Assembly (NCBI GenBank): GCA_934667065.1
Contig: CAKULD010000003.1
Location: 186,001 to 250,000 of the forward strand
Source of the DNA: an uncultured Collinsella sp.
GTDB taxonomy: Bacteria > Actinomycetota > Coriobacteriia > Coriobacteriales > Coriobacteriaceae
Direction of reading: 5' to 3'
Length of the DNA: 64,000 nt
The position numbers and the translations under genes are program-made. Positions 28,983 to 37,480 of this stretch are shown in pieces. Position 1 is the first letter of the stretch. Each line of letters starts with the position of its first letter. The notes below the pieces were generated by a model. It was not told the origin of the DNA and searched no databases. It saw nothing but the letters and a program-made list of their open reading frames with translations.

Positions 28983-30473
28983 CTAGTCCTGGGCCTTGAT
29001 GCTTGGTAGCAGGATTTGGGCGAGGTAGTCGGTCTCGAGTTTGGTCGCGGCGTCTGCCTTGCCGTCTTTACCGACTAGGTCGTTCTTGATCTGGCTGTAG
29101 GTGTAGCGGTTGCCGGTCGTGAGTTCGACAAGCTCAATGGCCGTGTCCATGGGGTAGGTCGACACGGGATTCTGCGTGCGCCCGTTGATGGTCTGCGGAA
29201 CCACATACGGATAGACGGGACCGCTGGCATAGGCCGTATAGCCGTTGCCCAGACTGACCGTGCCCAAAACCGTATCGCCGTCATCGGGCGTAAAAGTCTC
29301 GCCATCGCGCACGGCGACAAGGGTTACGAGCGGCGTGTTGGTGTCGCCGTCCAGATAAATGCACAGTGTGCTTCCGTTTTGCCAGGTCGCGACCTTGCCA
29401 TACCACTCAACCGGAATATCGAGCTGATACAGATCCGTCGCCTTGTGTCGAGCGTCGGCATCACGGGCCGCCTGTGCCTTTTGCGCGCTCACGGCATTGG
29501 CGGCGGCATCGCGGCGCGTGATTGCGGCCTGCTGAAGTGTCTTGGCGGCCGCGGCGGAGCTCGCACCGCCCTCCTCGGCGAACTTGGCGGCGGCGTCAAT
29601 CTGGTCGTCGGTTACCGTGTCGGCCGAGGGCACCTTAAGCTTAAAGGTGGCCTGGGCACTCAAATCCTGTCCATCGCTCTTAACGGTGACCTGCGCCTTG
29701 GTGGCCGGGACGGTGTAGATGGCGCCGTCCGCCGCGATGGGGGAGGCGGCGATGGAGAGCGTGTAGTCACCGGGCAGCAGCTTCATGCCACGACCGTGCT
29801 CGTCAACGTAGAGCGTTTCGCTTACGGATGAACCGTCGGAATCCTGCCCGCTCACCTGCACGGGAATTTTGGAGCCGGTTGAGCAATCGAGGCCTGCGGC
29901 ATGCACGCCAATCTGCACCGACATCATCGTGTGCGCATTGGCGGCGACAGTGGCGGCCTGTTCCTGCTGGTATCCATTCCAGGCGGCATAGCCCGCGCCC
30001 CCGGCGACAAGCGCGACGGCAACGACGCCGGCCACCATCAGGTTGAGGCGCTTGGGCGACATCTTGCGGTGACGGACTTCGGCTTCATGTGCCGAGGGAA
30101 CGGACGGAAGAGGAATATCGCCCATGGCGATGGTCTCGTCCACGACAGGAGTGGAACCTAGGCCGGGGAGCTCGCGGGTGAGCGAGTCGTCGACAGGCAC
30201 GCTGTCGAGCAAGATGGTTTCTTCGCTCGTGTCGGATTCGGGCTGGTCGTCGGCCTCGCTTTCGGAATCCTCGTGCCCTGCCTCATCTTTGGCAAGCACA
30301 GCGCCACCGTCGGCGTCCTGTTCGCCGTCGGCTTCCGGCTCATCCTGCGCGCCGACCTCCGCATCGTCAAGCGCAATCTCGCCCAGCGCGATCCGGTCAA
30401 GGCTTTCCAGGGCCTCGGCACACGCTTCTGCATCTTGGGCCGCATCCTCGTGGCCGCACATTTCATCGCTCAT
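28983..30473 (-). CDS. Membrane-anchored protein with acidic cytoplasmic region, 496 aa
   Basis: Residues 1-150 are very acidic and low-complexity, with several Thr-containing patches (such as DETIAMGD and LTRELP). A single membrane helix follows (about 150-170), then an outside region with a carboxypeptidase-regulatory-like beta segment (LYVDEHGRGMKLLPGDYTL), a helical linker and a C-terminal beta domain. The layout, an acidic Thr-rich inside and a structured outside, resembles substrates of Ser/Thr kinases; this is only inference. The start at 30473 follows a GGGGG ribosome binding site; an upstream frame to 30524 is not needed. No known family recognised. Confidence 0.75.
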   Translation of the reverse strand: MSDEMCGHEDAAQDAEACAEALESLDRIALGEIALDDAEVGAQDEPEADGEQDADGGAVLAKDEAGHEDSESEADDQPESDTSEETILLDSVPVDDSLTRELPGLGSTPVVDETIAMGDIPLPSVPSAHEAEVRHRKMSPKRLNLMVAGVVAVALVAGGAGYAAWNGYQQEQAATVAANAHTMMSVQIGVHAAGLDCSTGSKIPVQVSGQDSDGSSVSETLYVDEHGRGMKLLPGDYTLSIAASPIAADGAIYTVPATKAQVTVKSDGQDLSAQATFKLKVPSADTVTDDQIDAAAKFAEEGGASSAAAAKTLQQAAITRRDAAANAVSAQKAQAARDADARHKATDLYQLDIPVEWYGKVATWQNGSTLCIYLDGDTNTPLVTLVAVRDGETFTPDDGDTVLGTVSLGNGYTAYASGPVYPYVVPQTINGRTQNPVSTYPMDTAIELVELTTGNRYTYSQIKNDLVGKDGKADAATKLETDYLAQILLPSIKAQD

Positions 30474-30593
30474 ATATCCCCCAATGCAATATCGGCTCAA
30501 CACTGTACCCAAAATCGGTGCCATATAGAGCCGCCGCGCAATTTGAAACTCAATTTAACGTGAGGGCGTGACCTGGCCCGAAATTGCGGCATC

Positions 30594-30634
30594 AAAAAGC
30601 CCCCGGAGCACGAACGAATCGCGTTCCGGGGGCT
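30594..30634 (-). terminator. Terminator of the TetR/DUF5692 unit
   Basis: AGCCCCCGGA and its complement (30598-30607, 30625-30634) form a 10-bp stem followed on the minus strand by a T-run. Confidence 0.85.
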
Positions 30635-30700
30635 GCGCAAGGCCTGAATCGAAATCCGAGCAAGCAGGGCTATGCCCATGTGCCGACGACGACCAATACG

Positions 30701-31708
30701 TTACTCGGCGTGAGCGTAATCGACCTTGGCGCGGCGGGCGGTAGCCTTCTCCCAATCGCTGGTGCCCTCAAAGACATCCTGCTTGTAGGGGTTGCGGCCG
30801 AGCTTCTTAGCACGGTAGGCGATGTAGATGATCGCGGCGATGTTGGCGACCAGCGCGGCGATGGAGACCGCGGTGGCGGCGGCGGGGTCGAGCGTGGAGT
30901 GCGTCACAAAGATGGACTCCTCCTGGAAGTAGGGGAACACCTGGGCAAACATGCACCAAATGGCCAGCGTAAAGGCGCGGTTCTGGATCCAGCCGCCCTT
31001 GTTCCAGATAAAGGCGGCGACGGTGGGCGCCAGCAGCAGCGCAAAGCCGCAGAACCAGGAGTGGGTGGGCAGGCAGTTGTAGGTGTAGCAGAAGTTCCAG
31101 ATGTCGTAGGCGATGATGTAGACCCAGGTCATGTCGGGCCACAGCATGTCGGTTTGGTCCTCGGAGGCGTAGACGCTCCACCAGCCGGTCATGCAGAAGA
31201 TGTTGATGATACCGGCGATACCGTTAAAGACGTTGTTCCAACCGGCCAGCTGCGTGGCACCCTCGGAAGTGACCCAGGTGGACTCGCCCAGGACAAAGAA
31301 GTGATAGGCGCTCTCGAAGTCGGACACGACGGCGATCATGATGTTGATGGCGACGATCACAAACGGCCACGCGCGGAACCAGTGCGCCTTGCCGATCTTG
31401 CCCCACTGGTACTTAATGGCAATGAAGCCCCAGCAACCGGCCAGCGCCGCGTACACCTTGGCGTAGTGGAACCAGCTGTTCTGGTACACATGGGTGGGGT
31501 TGGTGAGTGCCCACTCGGCGCCCTGCGAAACGCCGATGGCGATGGCGACGCAGTAGATGGTCATGGCCAGCGGAGCCACGCCAAAGATGATGGCCGCGCC
31601 GAGCTTGGTGCGGCGGCCGACCTCGTTGAGCACGATCAGGCCAACAAAGACCATGGCCCAGCCGGCCCAGTGGATAAGGGTATCGCTACCCCAAACATCG
31701 AACAGCAT
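30701..31708 (-). CDS. Multi-pass membrane protein, probably DUF5692 family
   Basis: 335 aa with about nine or ten hydrophobic segments and many Trp, Tyr and Phe residues (for example WVYIIAYDIWNFCYTYNCLP). It has no transporter or enzyme motif I can name. From memory the composition and context match the DUF5692 family of Coriobacteriia, but I could not check this. It follows the TetR gene with a 63-nt gap on the same strand and ends at a terminator. It shares a regulatory region with the divergent Fe-S flavoprotein, suggesting a common inducer. Confidence 0.75.
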   Translation of the reverse strand: MLFDVWGSDTLIHWAGWAMVFVGLIVLNEVGRRTKLGAAIIFGVAPLAMTIYCVAIAIGVSQGAEWALTNPTHVYQNSWFHYAKVYAALAGCWGFIAIKYQWGKIGKAHWFRAWPFVIVAINIMIAVVSDFESAYHFFVLGESTWVTSEGATQLAGWNNVFNGIAGIINIFCMTGWWSVYASEDQTDMLWPDMTWVYIIAYDIWNFCYTYNCLPTHSWFCGFALLLAPTVAAFIWNKGGWIQNRAFTLAIWCMFAQVFPYFQEESIFVTHSTLDPAAATAVSIAALVANIAAIIYIAYRAKKLGRNPYKQDVFEGTSDWEKATARRAKVDYAHAE

Positions 31709-31771
31709 GCTGCTCTCCTTTCACACGCCCGCGGCCCCTCTTCCGATCGCGGGCAGTTTGGCCAAATGTCG

Positions 31772-32452
31772 TCAGTTCCCGGGCCTGCGCTCGGGATACT
31801 TGGCGGTGTAGCCCTCGATGTGGAGCGTCGAGGCGATGATTTCCTTGACCGTCTCGTCGGGCACATCGGGATGCGTGCGGATATACATTAAAAGTCCCAT
31901 GATGAGGGTGTAGAACGTCTCGTAGACATGGTCGATGCGCAGGTCGTGATGGGCGACAAAATCCACCACGGTGGTGTCGCAGATGTATTGCGCCACGCGC
32001 TGGACTACGTTGTGCAGAAAGCCGCCGTAGAGCGCGCCGCTGTTGGAGGTCAGCGTGTGCGGCAGCTCGTGGCCGCTGGCGACCAGGCGCTTAAAGAGCG
32101 GGGCGACGGTGTCGAGCGCGCCTTCGATATCGCCGACGGTGCGGCTGGCGTTCCACTGCTCGAGCTCGGAGATAAAGCCGTCGATCGCCTCGTCCATGAC
32201 GGCGGTGACGGCGGCGTCCATATCGGCAAAATAGTGGTAGAACAGCGAGCGCGTGCAGCCGGCCCGTTTGGTTACGGCCGATACCGAAAGGTGGGACACG
32301 CCCAGCTCGGAGCTTACGGCGCGAACGGCATCGAGGATTTCGCGGCGGCGCTCGTCGCCCGACAGGCGCTTTGCTGCGCTGTCGGTTGTCGCGACGGCAT
32401 CGACGGCGGAGACGACATCGACCACGGAGGTATCTGCCGTGTTGTTACTCAT
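31772..32452 (-). CDS. TetR-family transcriptional regulator
   Basis: 226 aa. An unusual Ser/Val/Asp-rich lead of about 30 residues precedes the TetR DNA-binding domain (about 32-85, with LSVSAVTKRAGCTRSLFYHYF as recognition region). The helical C-terminal ligand-binding domain has no diagnostic motif. It diverges from the 924-aa flavoprotein gene, and two 15-bp palindromes lie in between, as expected for a repressor of both directions. The ligand is unknown. Confidence 0.93.
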   Translation of the reverse strand: MSNNTADTSVVDVVSAVDAVATTDSAAKRLSGDERRREILDAVRAVSSELGVSHLSVSAVTKRAGCTRSLFYHYFADMDAAVTAVMDEAIDGFISELEQWNASRTVGDIEGALDTVAPLFKRLVASGHELPHTLTSNSGALYGGFLHNVVQRVAQYICDTTVVDFVAHHDLRIDHVYETFYTLIMGLLMYIRTHPDVPDETVKEIIASTLHIEGYTAKYPERRPGN

Positions 32453-32510
32453 GTTTTGCCGCCTTTCATCCTCTTTTGCCTAACCGTTCGCCTAACAGTC
32501 TTGAATATTG

Positions 32511-32548
32511 TTGACGGTTCGTCAATACTATTTTTGACACAATGTCAA
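32511..32548. promoter_or_regulatory. Two TTGAC-N5-GTCAA palindromes, probable TetR operators
   Basis: TTGAC-N5-GTCAA occurs at 32511-32525 and 32534-32548, with centres 23 bp apart (about two helical turns). Both lie between the divergent TetR and flavoprotein starts. TetR binding is inferred from symmetry and position. Confidence 0.8.
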
Positions 32549-32641
32549 CAATGGCGGGTGAACGGCATGGGGGGGCATGCCCGACCTGCAAAAAGAGGGG
32601 CGCTGCGGTCTCGCTGGACTGCGGCAAGAGAAGGGACAACC

Positions 32642-35416
32642 ATGATTCTCAACGGACCGGGAATTAGCTATACCGAGCCCGACATCGGCGCGGAGTTCGT
32701 GCCGCCGCTGCCGGAACATCCGCGCGAGGCCATCGTCAAGCTGTGCGAGCACTGCACCAACCGTCTGCTTCACCGCGATGAGCTGCTGGGCTACGAGTAC
32801 TGGTCGTTTGCCGAGGCCGCAACCGATGAGCAGGCCGAAGTGCTTTGCAAGATGAAGATGCGCCGTCCCTACACGCTGCCCGAGATGGTCAAGCTCACCG
32901 GCATGCCCGAGGCCGATATCGAGAAGATGCTCGACGACATGAGCTACACGGGCTTGCTCGAGTACAACTGGGAAAACCCCGAGCGTGCCAAGCAGTGGGT
33001 GCTGCCCATGCTGGTGCCGGGCTCTGCCGAGTTCCTCAACATGCGCGTGAGCCAGCTCGAGGAGCACCCGGTCTACGCCAAGTTCTTTGAGCAGGCGTCC
33101 AAGGGCCCGCTGTCCAAGGCCACGCCGATGGTGCCGCCCGGAGGCGCCGGCATCGGCATGCACGTCATTCCGGTCGAGAAAGCCATCGACGCCGCGAGCA
33201 CCTCGGTGCCCATTGAGCATATCGAGCATTGGCTCGACAAATACGAGGGCAAGTATGCCGCCAGCACCTGCAGCTGCCGCGCGAGCCGTCGTGTGATGGG
33301 CGAGGGCTGCGCCGATGACCCGGCCGACTGGTGCATTGCCGTGGGCGATATGGCCGATTACGTGGTTGAGACCGACCGCGGTCATTACGTGACACGCGAC
33401 GAGGTCTACGACATCCTGCGCCAGGCCGAGGACAACGGCTTTGTGCACCAGATCACCAACATCGACGGCGAGAACAAGATCTTCGCCATCTGCAACTGCA
33501 ACGTCAACGTGTGCTACGCCCTGCGCACCTCGCAGCTGTTCAACACGCCCAACCTGTCGCGCTCGGCCTACGTCGCCAAGGTCGAGAAGGACAAGTGCGT
33601 GGCCTGCGGTCGCTGCGTTGAGGTATGCCCGGCCGGTGCCGCCAAGCTGGGCCAGAAGCTCTGCAGCAAAAAGGCCGGCGGGCGTGTGCCCGAGTATCCG
33701 CGCCAGGAGCTGCCCGATGCCACCAAGTGGGACCATACCAAGTGGTCGCCCAACTACCGCAACGACAACCGTATCGAGACGCATGAGTCCGGCACCGCGC
33801 CTTGCAAGACGGCCTGCCCTGCGCATGTCGCCGTTCAGGGCTATTTGAAGCTCGCGGCTCAGGGTCGCTATGACGAGGCCCTGGCGCTCATCAAGCGCGA
33901 GAATCCGCTGCCCGCTATCTGCGGTCGCGTGTGCAACCGCCGCTGTGAGGACGCCTGCACCCGCGGTCGCGTGGACGCCGCCGTGGCTATCGACGAGGTC
34001 AAGAAGTTCATTGCCCAGCGCGATCTGGACGCCGCGACCCGTTATGTCCCGCCTGTGGTGACCCCGACGCGCGCCGGCGGCTTCGATCAGAAGATCGCCA
34101 TCATCGGTGCCGGCCCGGCCGGCCTGTCCTGCGCTTTCTACCTGGCCGAGAAGGGCTACAAGCCCGTCGTGTTCGAGAAAAACGAGCGTCCGGGCGGCAT
34201 GCTCACCTACGGTATTCCCAGCTTTAAGCTGCAGAAGGATGTTATCGAGGCCGAGGTCGAGGTCATCCGCCTGATGGGCGCCGAGTTCCGCTACGGCGTG
34301 GAAGTCGGTCGCGATGTGACGCTCGACGAGCTGCGCGCGCAGGGCTTTAAGGCCTTCTACGTGGCCATTGGCTGCCAAGGTGGCCGCCTTGCCGGCATTC
34401 CGGGCGAGGATGCCGAGGACGTGACCGTCGCCGTCGACTTCTTGCGCGAGGTCAACAGCGGCCATGTCGACGCGCTGCCCGGTCGCACCATCGTGGTGGG
34501 TGGCGGCAACGTTGCCATCGACGTGGCCCGCAACGCCTGCCGTCTGGGCTCCGAGCATGTTGAGATGTTCTGCCTGGAGAGCGAGGCGGAAATGCCCGCC
34601 AGCGAGGAGGAGCGTCGCGAGGCCATCGAGGACGGCGCGCACATCAGCTGCGGCTGGGGCCCCAAGGAGGTCCATCTGGACGAGGCCGGTCGCGTGTGCG
34701 GCATCACCTTTAAGCGCTGCACGCGCGTCATGGACGATGAGGGCCGTTTTGCGCCTGAGTACGACGAGAACGACCTGCGCCGCGTGGATGCCGACCGTGT
34801 GGTCATGTCGATCGGTCAGTCCATTGTGTGGGGCGACCTGCTGGCCGGCTCCAAGGTGGAACTCGGCCGTGGCCAGGGTGCCCTTGCCGATCCCCAGACC
34901 TATCAGACCGCCGAGCCCGACATCTTTGTGGGCGGCGACGTCTACACCGGCCCCAGCTTTGCCATCGACGCCATCGCCGCTGGTCACGAGGCCGCGGTGT
35001 CCATCCATCGCTTTGTGCAGCCGGGCTCCACGCTCACCATCGGCCGCAATCAGCGCCACTACACGGCGCTCGACCGCGACGATGCCGTGATCGAGAGCTA
35101 CGACAACGCGAGCCGTGAGGTGGCGCGCGTCGACCGCGAGCGCGAGAAGGCCGCGCCGTTTAGCGAGTATGTCGAGACCTTTACCGAGGAGCAAGTGCGC
35201 ACCGAGACCGCCCGCTGCCTGGGCTGCGGCGCCTCGATCGTCGACCCCAACAAGTGCATCGGCTGCGGCCTGTGCACCACCAAGTGCGCCTTTGACGCCA
35301 TTCATCTGGATCGTGATCGCCCCGAGTGCTCCACCATGGTCAAATACGAGCAAAAGCTCCCCAGCCTGGGCAAGTACGCGCTGAAGCGCGCGATCAAGAT
35401 CAAGTTTGGTCATTAG
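32642..35416 (+). CDS. Large Fe-S flavoprotein oxidoreductase (GltD-like core), 924 aa
   Basis: Domains in order: an N-terminal cysteine-bearing region (Cys35/38, then Cys210/212 and Cys284/286/291) without a known name; a ferredoxin motif CVACGRCVEVCP (319-330); a GltD-like helical Fe-S domain with four or more cysteines (about 388-430); FAD Rossmann fold GAGPAG near 489; NAD(P) fold GGGN near 620; and a C-terminal ferredoxin motif CIGCGLCTTKC (872-882). It resembles NADPH-dependent glutamate synthase small subunits and NfnB-like proteins, but no glutamate synthase large subunit is nearby. It probably moves electrons between NAD(P)H, FAD and clusters to an unknown partner. Start at 32642 behind GAGAAGGGA. 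Confidence 0.87.
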   Translation: MILNGPGISYTEPDIGAEFVPPLPEHPREAIVKLCEHCTNRLLHRDELLGYEYWSFAEAATDEQAEVLCKMKMRRPYTLPEMVKLTGMPEADIEKMLDDMSYTGLLEYNWENPERAKQWVLPMLVPGSAEFLNMRVSQLEEHPVYAKFFEQASKGPLSKATPMVPPGGAGIGMHVIPVEKAIDAASTSVPIEHIEHWLDKYEGKYAASTCSCRASRRVMGEGCADDPADWCIAVGDMADYVVETDRGHYVTRDEVYDILRQAEDNGFVHQITNIDGENKIFAICNCNVNVCYALRTSQLFNTPNLSRSAYVAKVEKDKCVACGRCVEVCPAGAAKLGQKLCSKKAGGRVPEYPRQELPDATKWDHTKWSPNYRNDNRIETHESGTAPCKTACPAHVAVQGYLKLAAQGRYDEALALIKRENPLPAICGRVCNRRCEDACTRGRVDAAVAIDEVKKFIAQRDLDAATRYVPPVVTPTRAGGFDQKIAIIGAGPAGLSCAFYLAEKGYKPVVFEKNERPGGMLTYGIPSFKLQKDVIEAEVEVIRLMGAEFRYGVEVGRDVTLDELRAQGFKAFYVAIGCQGGRLAGIPGEDAEDVTVAVDFLREVNSGHVDALPGRTIVVGGGNVAIDVARNACRLGSEHVEMFCLESEAEMPASEEERREAIEDGAHISCGWGPKEVHLDEAGRVCGITFKRCTRVMDDEGRFAPEYDENDLRRVDADRVVMSIGQSIVWGDLLAGSKVELGRGQGALADPQTYQTAEPDIFVGGDVYTGPSFAIDAIAAGHEAAVSIHRFVQPGSTLTIGRNQRHYTALDRDDAVIESYDNASREVARVDREREKAAPFSEYVETFTEEQVRTETARCLGCGASIVDPNKCIGCGLCTTKCAFDAIHLDRDRPECSTMVKYEQKLPSLGKYALKRAIKIKFGH

Positions 35417-35420
35417 GTTT

Positions 35421-35440
35421 CGCCGTTCTAGCGAACGGCG
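35421..35440 (+). terminator. Short hairpin after the flavoprotein gene
   Basis: CGCCGTTC-TAGC-GAACGGCG forms a perfect 8-bp stem 5 nt after the stop. No T-run follows, so a terminator role is tentative. The next roughly 170 nt to hypA hold no other feature I can support. Confidence 0.4.
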
Positions 35441-35609
35441 GCACTGCCGACGCTGCACGGCGCCCAGGCACCCCATCTTGCCCCTCAACTTCGGCGCCGC
35501 GGGCATAAGCCCAGCGGACGCCTTGTTTCGGGGCAACCTGGGGCGCCTGGATCGCCGCTCGCTGACGTTGAATTGACATCGCATCGACTTCTGTCGAAAG
35601 GTATCTATC

Positions 35610-36047
35610 TTGCATGAATTAGGAATCGTCTATCACATCATTCGCGATGTTGAGAATGTGGCGCGCGCTAATGGCGTGGGTCGCGTCTCGAGCGTGACGT
35701 TGCTGCTGGGCGAAGTCTCGGGCGTCGTTCCCGATCTGCTGCTCGATGCTTGGCGTTGGGCAGCAGATAAAAAGCCCATCACGGAGGGCGCGGAGCTTGT
35801 CGTGGAGCCCGTCGAGGCCGTGACGCACTGCGAGGCGTGCGGCCGCGACTACGGTACAGTCGAGCACGGCAAGACCTGTCCCCATTGCGGCAGTGGCGAG
35901 ACCTATCTGCTACAGGGCCAGGAAGTCATGATCAAGCAGATCGAGACTCCCGACGAGGACCCGGCAGGCGCCGAGCCCGACGGCCTCACCGCTCCCGCCG
36001 ACATCCCCGACGCCGTCGATGCCGCCAACCCCCTCCACATCGCCTAG
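35610..36047 (+). CDS. hypA: HypA-type hydrogenase nickel incorporation protein
   Basis: HypA delivers nickel to [NiFe]-hydrogenase maturation. The 145-aa product starts MHELGIV, where Met1, His2 and Glu3 belong to the nickel site; this fixes an unusual TTG start codon at 35610, behind GAAAGG. A zinc-binding CEAC-CPHC pair lies at about 75-100. The C-terminal 35 residues (Pro/Asp/Ala-rich) are an extension beyond the usual 113-120 aa. No hypB-F or hydrogenase genes are in the window, so the gene is solitary here. Confidence 0.93.
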   Translation: MHELGIVYHIIRDVENVARANGVGRVSSVTLLLGEVSGVVPDLLLDAWRWAADKKPITEGAELVVEPVEAVTHCEACGRDYGTVEHGKTCPHCGSGETYLLQGQEVMIKQIETPDEDPAGAEPDGLTAPADIPDAVDAANPLHIA

Positions 36048-36056
36048 CCCCTCATC

Positions 36057-36125
36057 AGTTGCGGTGAAATAGTTCCTAAAATCGGCCCCATGGCCCCCCC
36101 AGCCAGGAGCTATTCCACCGCAACT
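36057..36125. repeat. AGTTGCGGTGAAATA hairpin repeat, copy 1
   Basis: 21-nt arms at 36057-36077 and 36105-36125 pair with one A-C mismatch. It starts 9 nt after the hypA stop and is followed by a T-run, so it can act as a terminator. Copies 2 and 3 are at 39765 and 61647. Confidence 0.8.
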
Positions 36126-36472
36126 TTTTGTGTCGCCATTGTTCAGTTTTGCTAGATTGTCAAAGCATATTTGTCACTAGCAGTCAAGTGGAGTCTGTTT
36201 AAACAAAGTTGGGCCGGATAGTGCACATTTTCATTTAGTTATAATCGGTATTAATGAACAGTGCGCCTGTGTATGTCAAAATAGAGAATCGCTTAAGCTG
36301 CGCTTTAGCAGGTAATGAGCTAAAAATCAGCAATGTAATCAACTTGTAACAAACCATGACGTTTAAACAAATAATCCAACCATTTGCAGTTTTAGCTATA
36401 ATTCCACAAAGCAAACAGGTATACTCCTTTCATGTCGTGTAGGAAATACGTAGACAAAAAGGAGGTTATGTG
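36126..36472. promoter_or_regulatory. AT-rich region upstream of the PTS operon
   Basis: About 345 nt, clearly more AT-rich than the genes around it. It contains two perfect TATAAT boxes (36239-36244 and 36397-36402), neither with a good -35 at 17 nt. GTTTAAACAA occurs twice (about 36197 and 36361). No -24/-12 element for sigma-54 and no catabolite-type palindrome could be identified. Promoter position is uncertain. Confidence 0.4.
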
Positions 36473-37462
36473 ATGGTAAGTATTGTTCTTGCTAGCCACG
36501 GGGACTTGGCAGCTGGAATCAAGCAGACGGGCTCGATGGTCTTTGGCGATCAGCCGTCTGTAGCCGTGGTCTCGCTCGAGCCGAGCATGGGCCCCGACGA
36601 CTTCCGTGCCAAGGTCGAGGAAGCAGTCGCTTCCTTCGAGGACCAGGAGCAGGTGCTCTTCCTCGTTGATCTGTGGGGCGGCACGCCGTTCAACCAGATC
36701 AGCGGGCTCATCGAGGGCCACGATTCCTGGGCTATCGTCACCGGTGTCAACCTGCCTATGCTCATCGAGGCATATTCGCAGCGCTTTGACGCAAAGAACA
36801 CTGCACATGCGATCGCAAAACATCTCGTGACTGAGGCTAAGGCTGGCGTGCGCGTCAAGCCCGAGTCTCTGGAGCCCGAGGAGAAGAAGCCGGCTGCGGC
36901 CGCCGCTGCTCCTGCAGGCGCCATCCCTCCGGGAACGGTCATCGGCGACGGGCACATCAAGATTGCCCACGTCCGTATCGACACCCGTCTGCTTCATGGC
37001 CAGGTGGCCACCACGTGGACCAAGCAGATCAACCCCAACCGCATCATCGTGGTTTCCGACGGCGTTGCTCACGACGAGCTCCGCAAGACCATGATTGAGC
37101 AGGCTGCCCCTCCGGGAGTCCATGCCAACGTCGTGCCCATCAAGAAGATGGCCGAGGTCGTCAAGGACACGCGCTTTGGTGACACCAAGGCGATGCTGCT
37201 CTTCGAGAACCCGCAGGATCTGCTCAAGGCCATCGAGGCCGGCGTCGACATCAAGGAAGTCAACATCGGTTCCATGGCCCACTCCAAGGGCAAGGTCGTC
37301 GTCACCAACGCCGTCGCTATGGGCGATGACGACGTCAAGACTCTCGAGGCCCTCAAGGCCAAGGGCGTCAAGTTCGAGGTCCGCAAGGTTCCTTCGGATT
37401 CCTCCGAGGATCTCGACGCCATGTTGAAGAAAGCTAAGGCCGAACTGGCCGCTCAAGCATAG
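36473..37462 (+). CDS. manX: Mannose-family PTS, fused IIA-IIB subunit
   Basis: Cytoplasmic phosphocarrier of a mannose/fructose/N-acetylhexosamine-type PTS. The 329-aa product has a IIA domain (about 1-130) with phospho-His9 in ASHGDL, an Ala/Pro linker (138-155), and a IIB domain (about 162-329) with phospho-His175 in RIDTRLLHGQV. The ATG at 36473 has AAAGGAGG (36458-36465) at ideal spacing; the GTG one codon earlier is less likely. First of four genes IIAB-IIC-IID-DUF956. The sugar cannot be read from sequence alone, though mannose or glucose is common for this arrangement. Confidence 0.95.
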   Translation: MVSIVLASHGDLAAGIKQTGSMVFGDQPSVAVVSLEPSMGPDDFRAKVEEAVASFEDQEQVLFLVDLWGGTPFNQISGLIEGHDSWAIVTGVNLPMLIEAYSQRFDAKNTAHAIAKHLVTEAKAGVRVKPESLEPEEKKPAAAAAAPAGAIPPGTVIGDGHIKIAHVRIDTRLLHGQVATTWTKQINPNRIIVVSDGVAHDELRKTMIEQAAPPGVHANVVPIKKMAEVVKDTRFGDTKAMLLFENPQDLLKAIEAGVDIKEVNIGSMAHSKGKVVVTNAVAMGDDDVKTLEALKAKGVKFEVRKVPSDSSEDLDAMLKKAKAELAAQA

Positions 37463-37480
37463 TAAAGGAGGGTCCGATAC

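Noticed and set aside
32528..35584. 1018-codon antisense frame over the Fe-S flavoprotein gene
   Set aside because: Shadow of a GC-rich gene whose sense frame has clear FAD and ferredoxin motifs.
36126..36472. Sigma-54 promoter for the mannose PTS
   Set aside because: No GG/GC pair with the right -24/-12 spacing was found, and no LevR-like activator is nearby.
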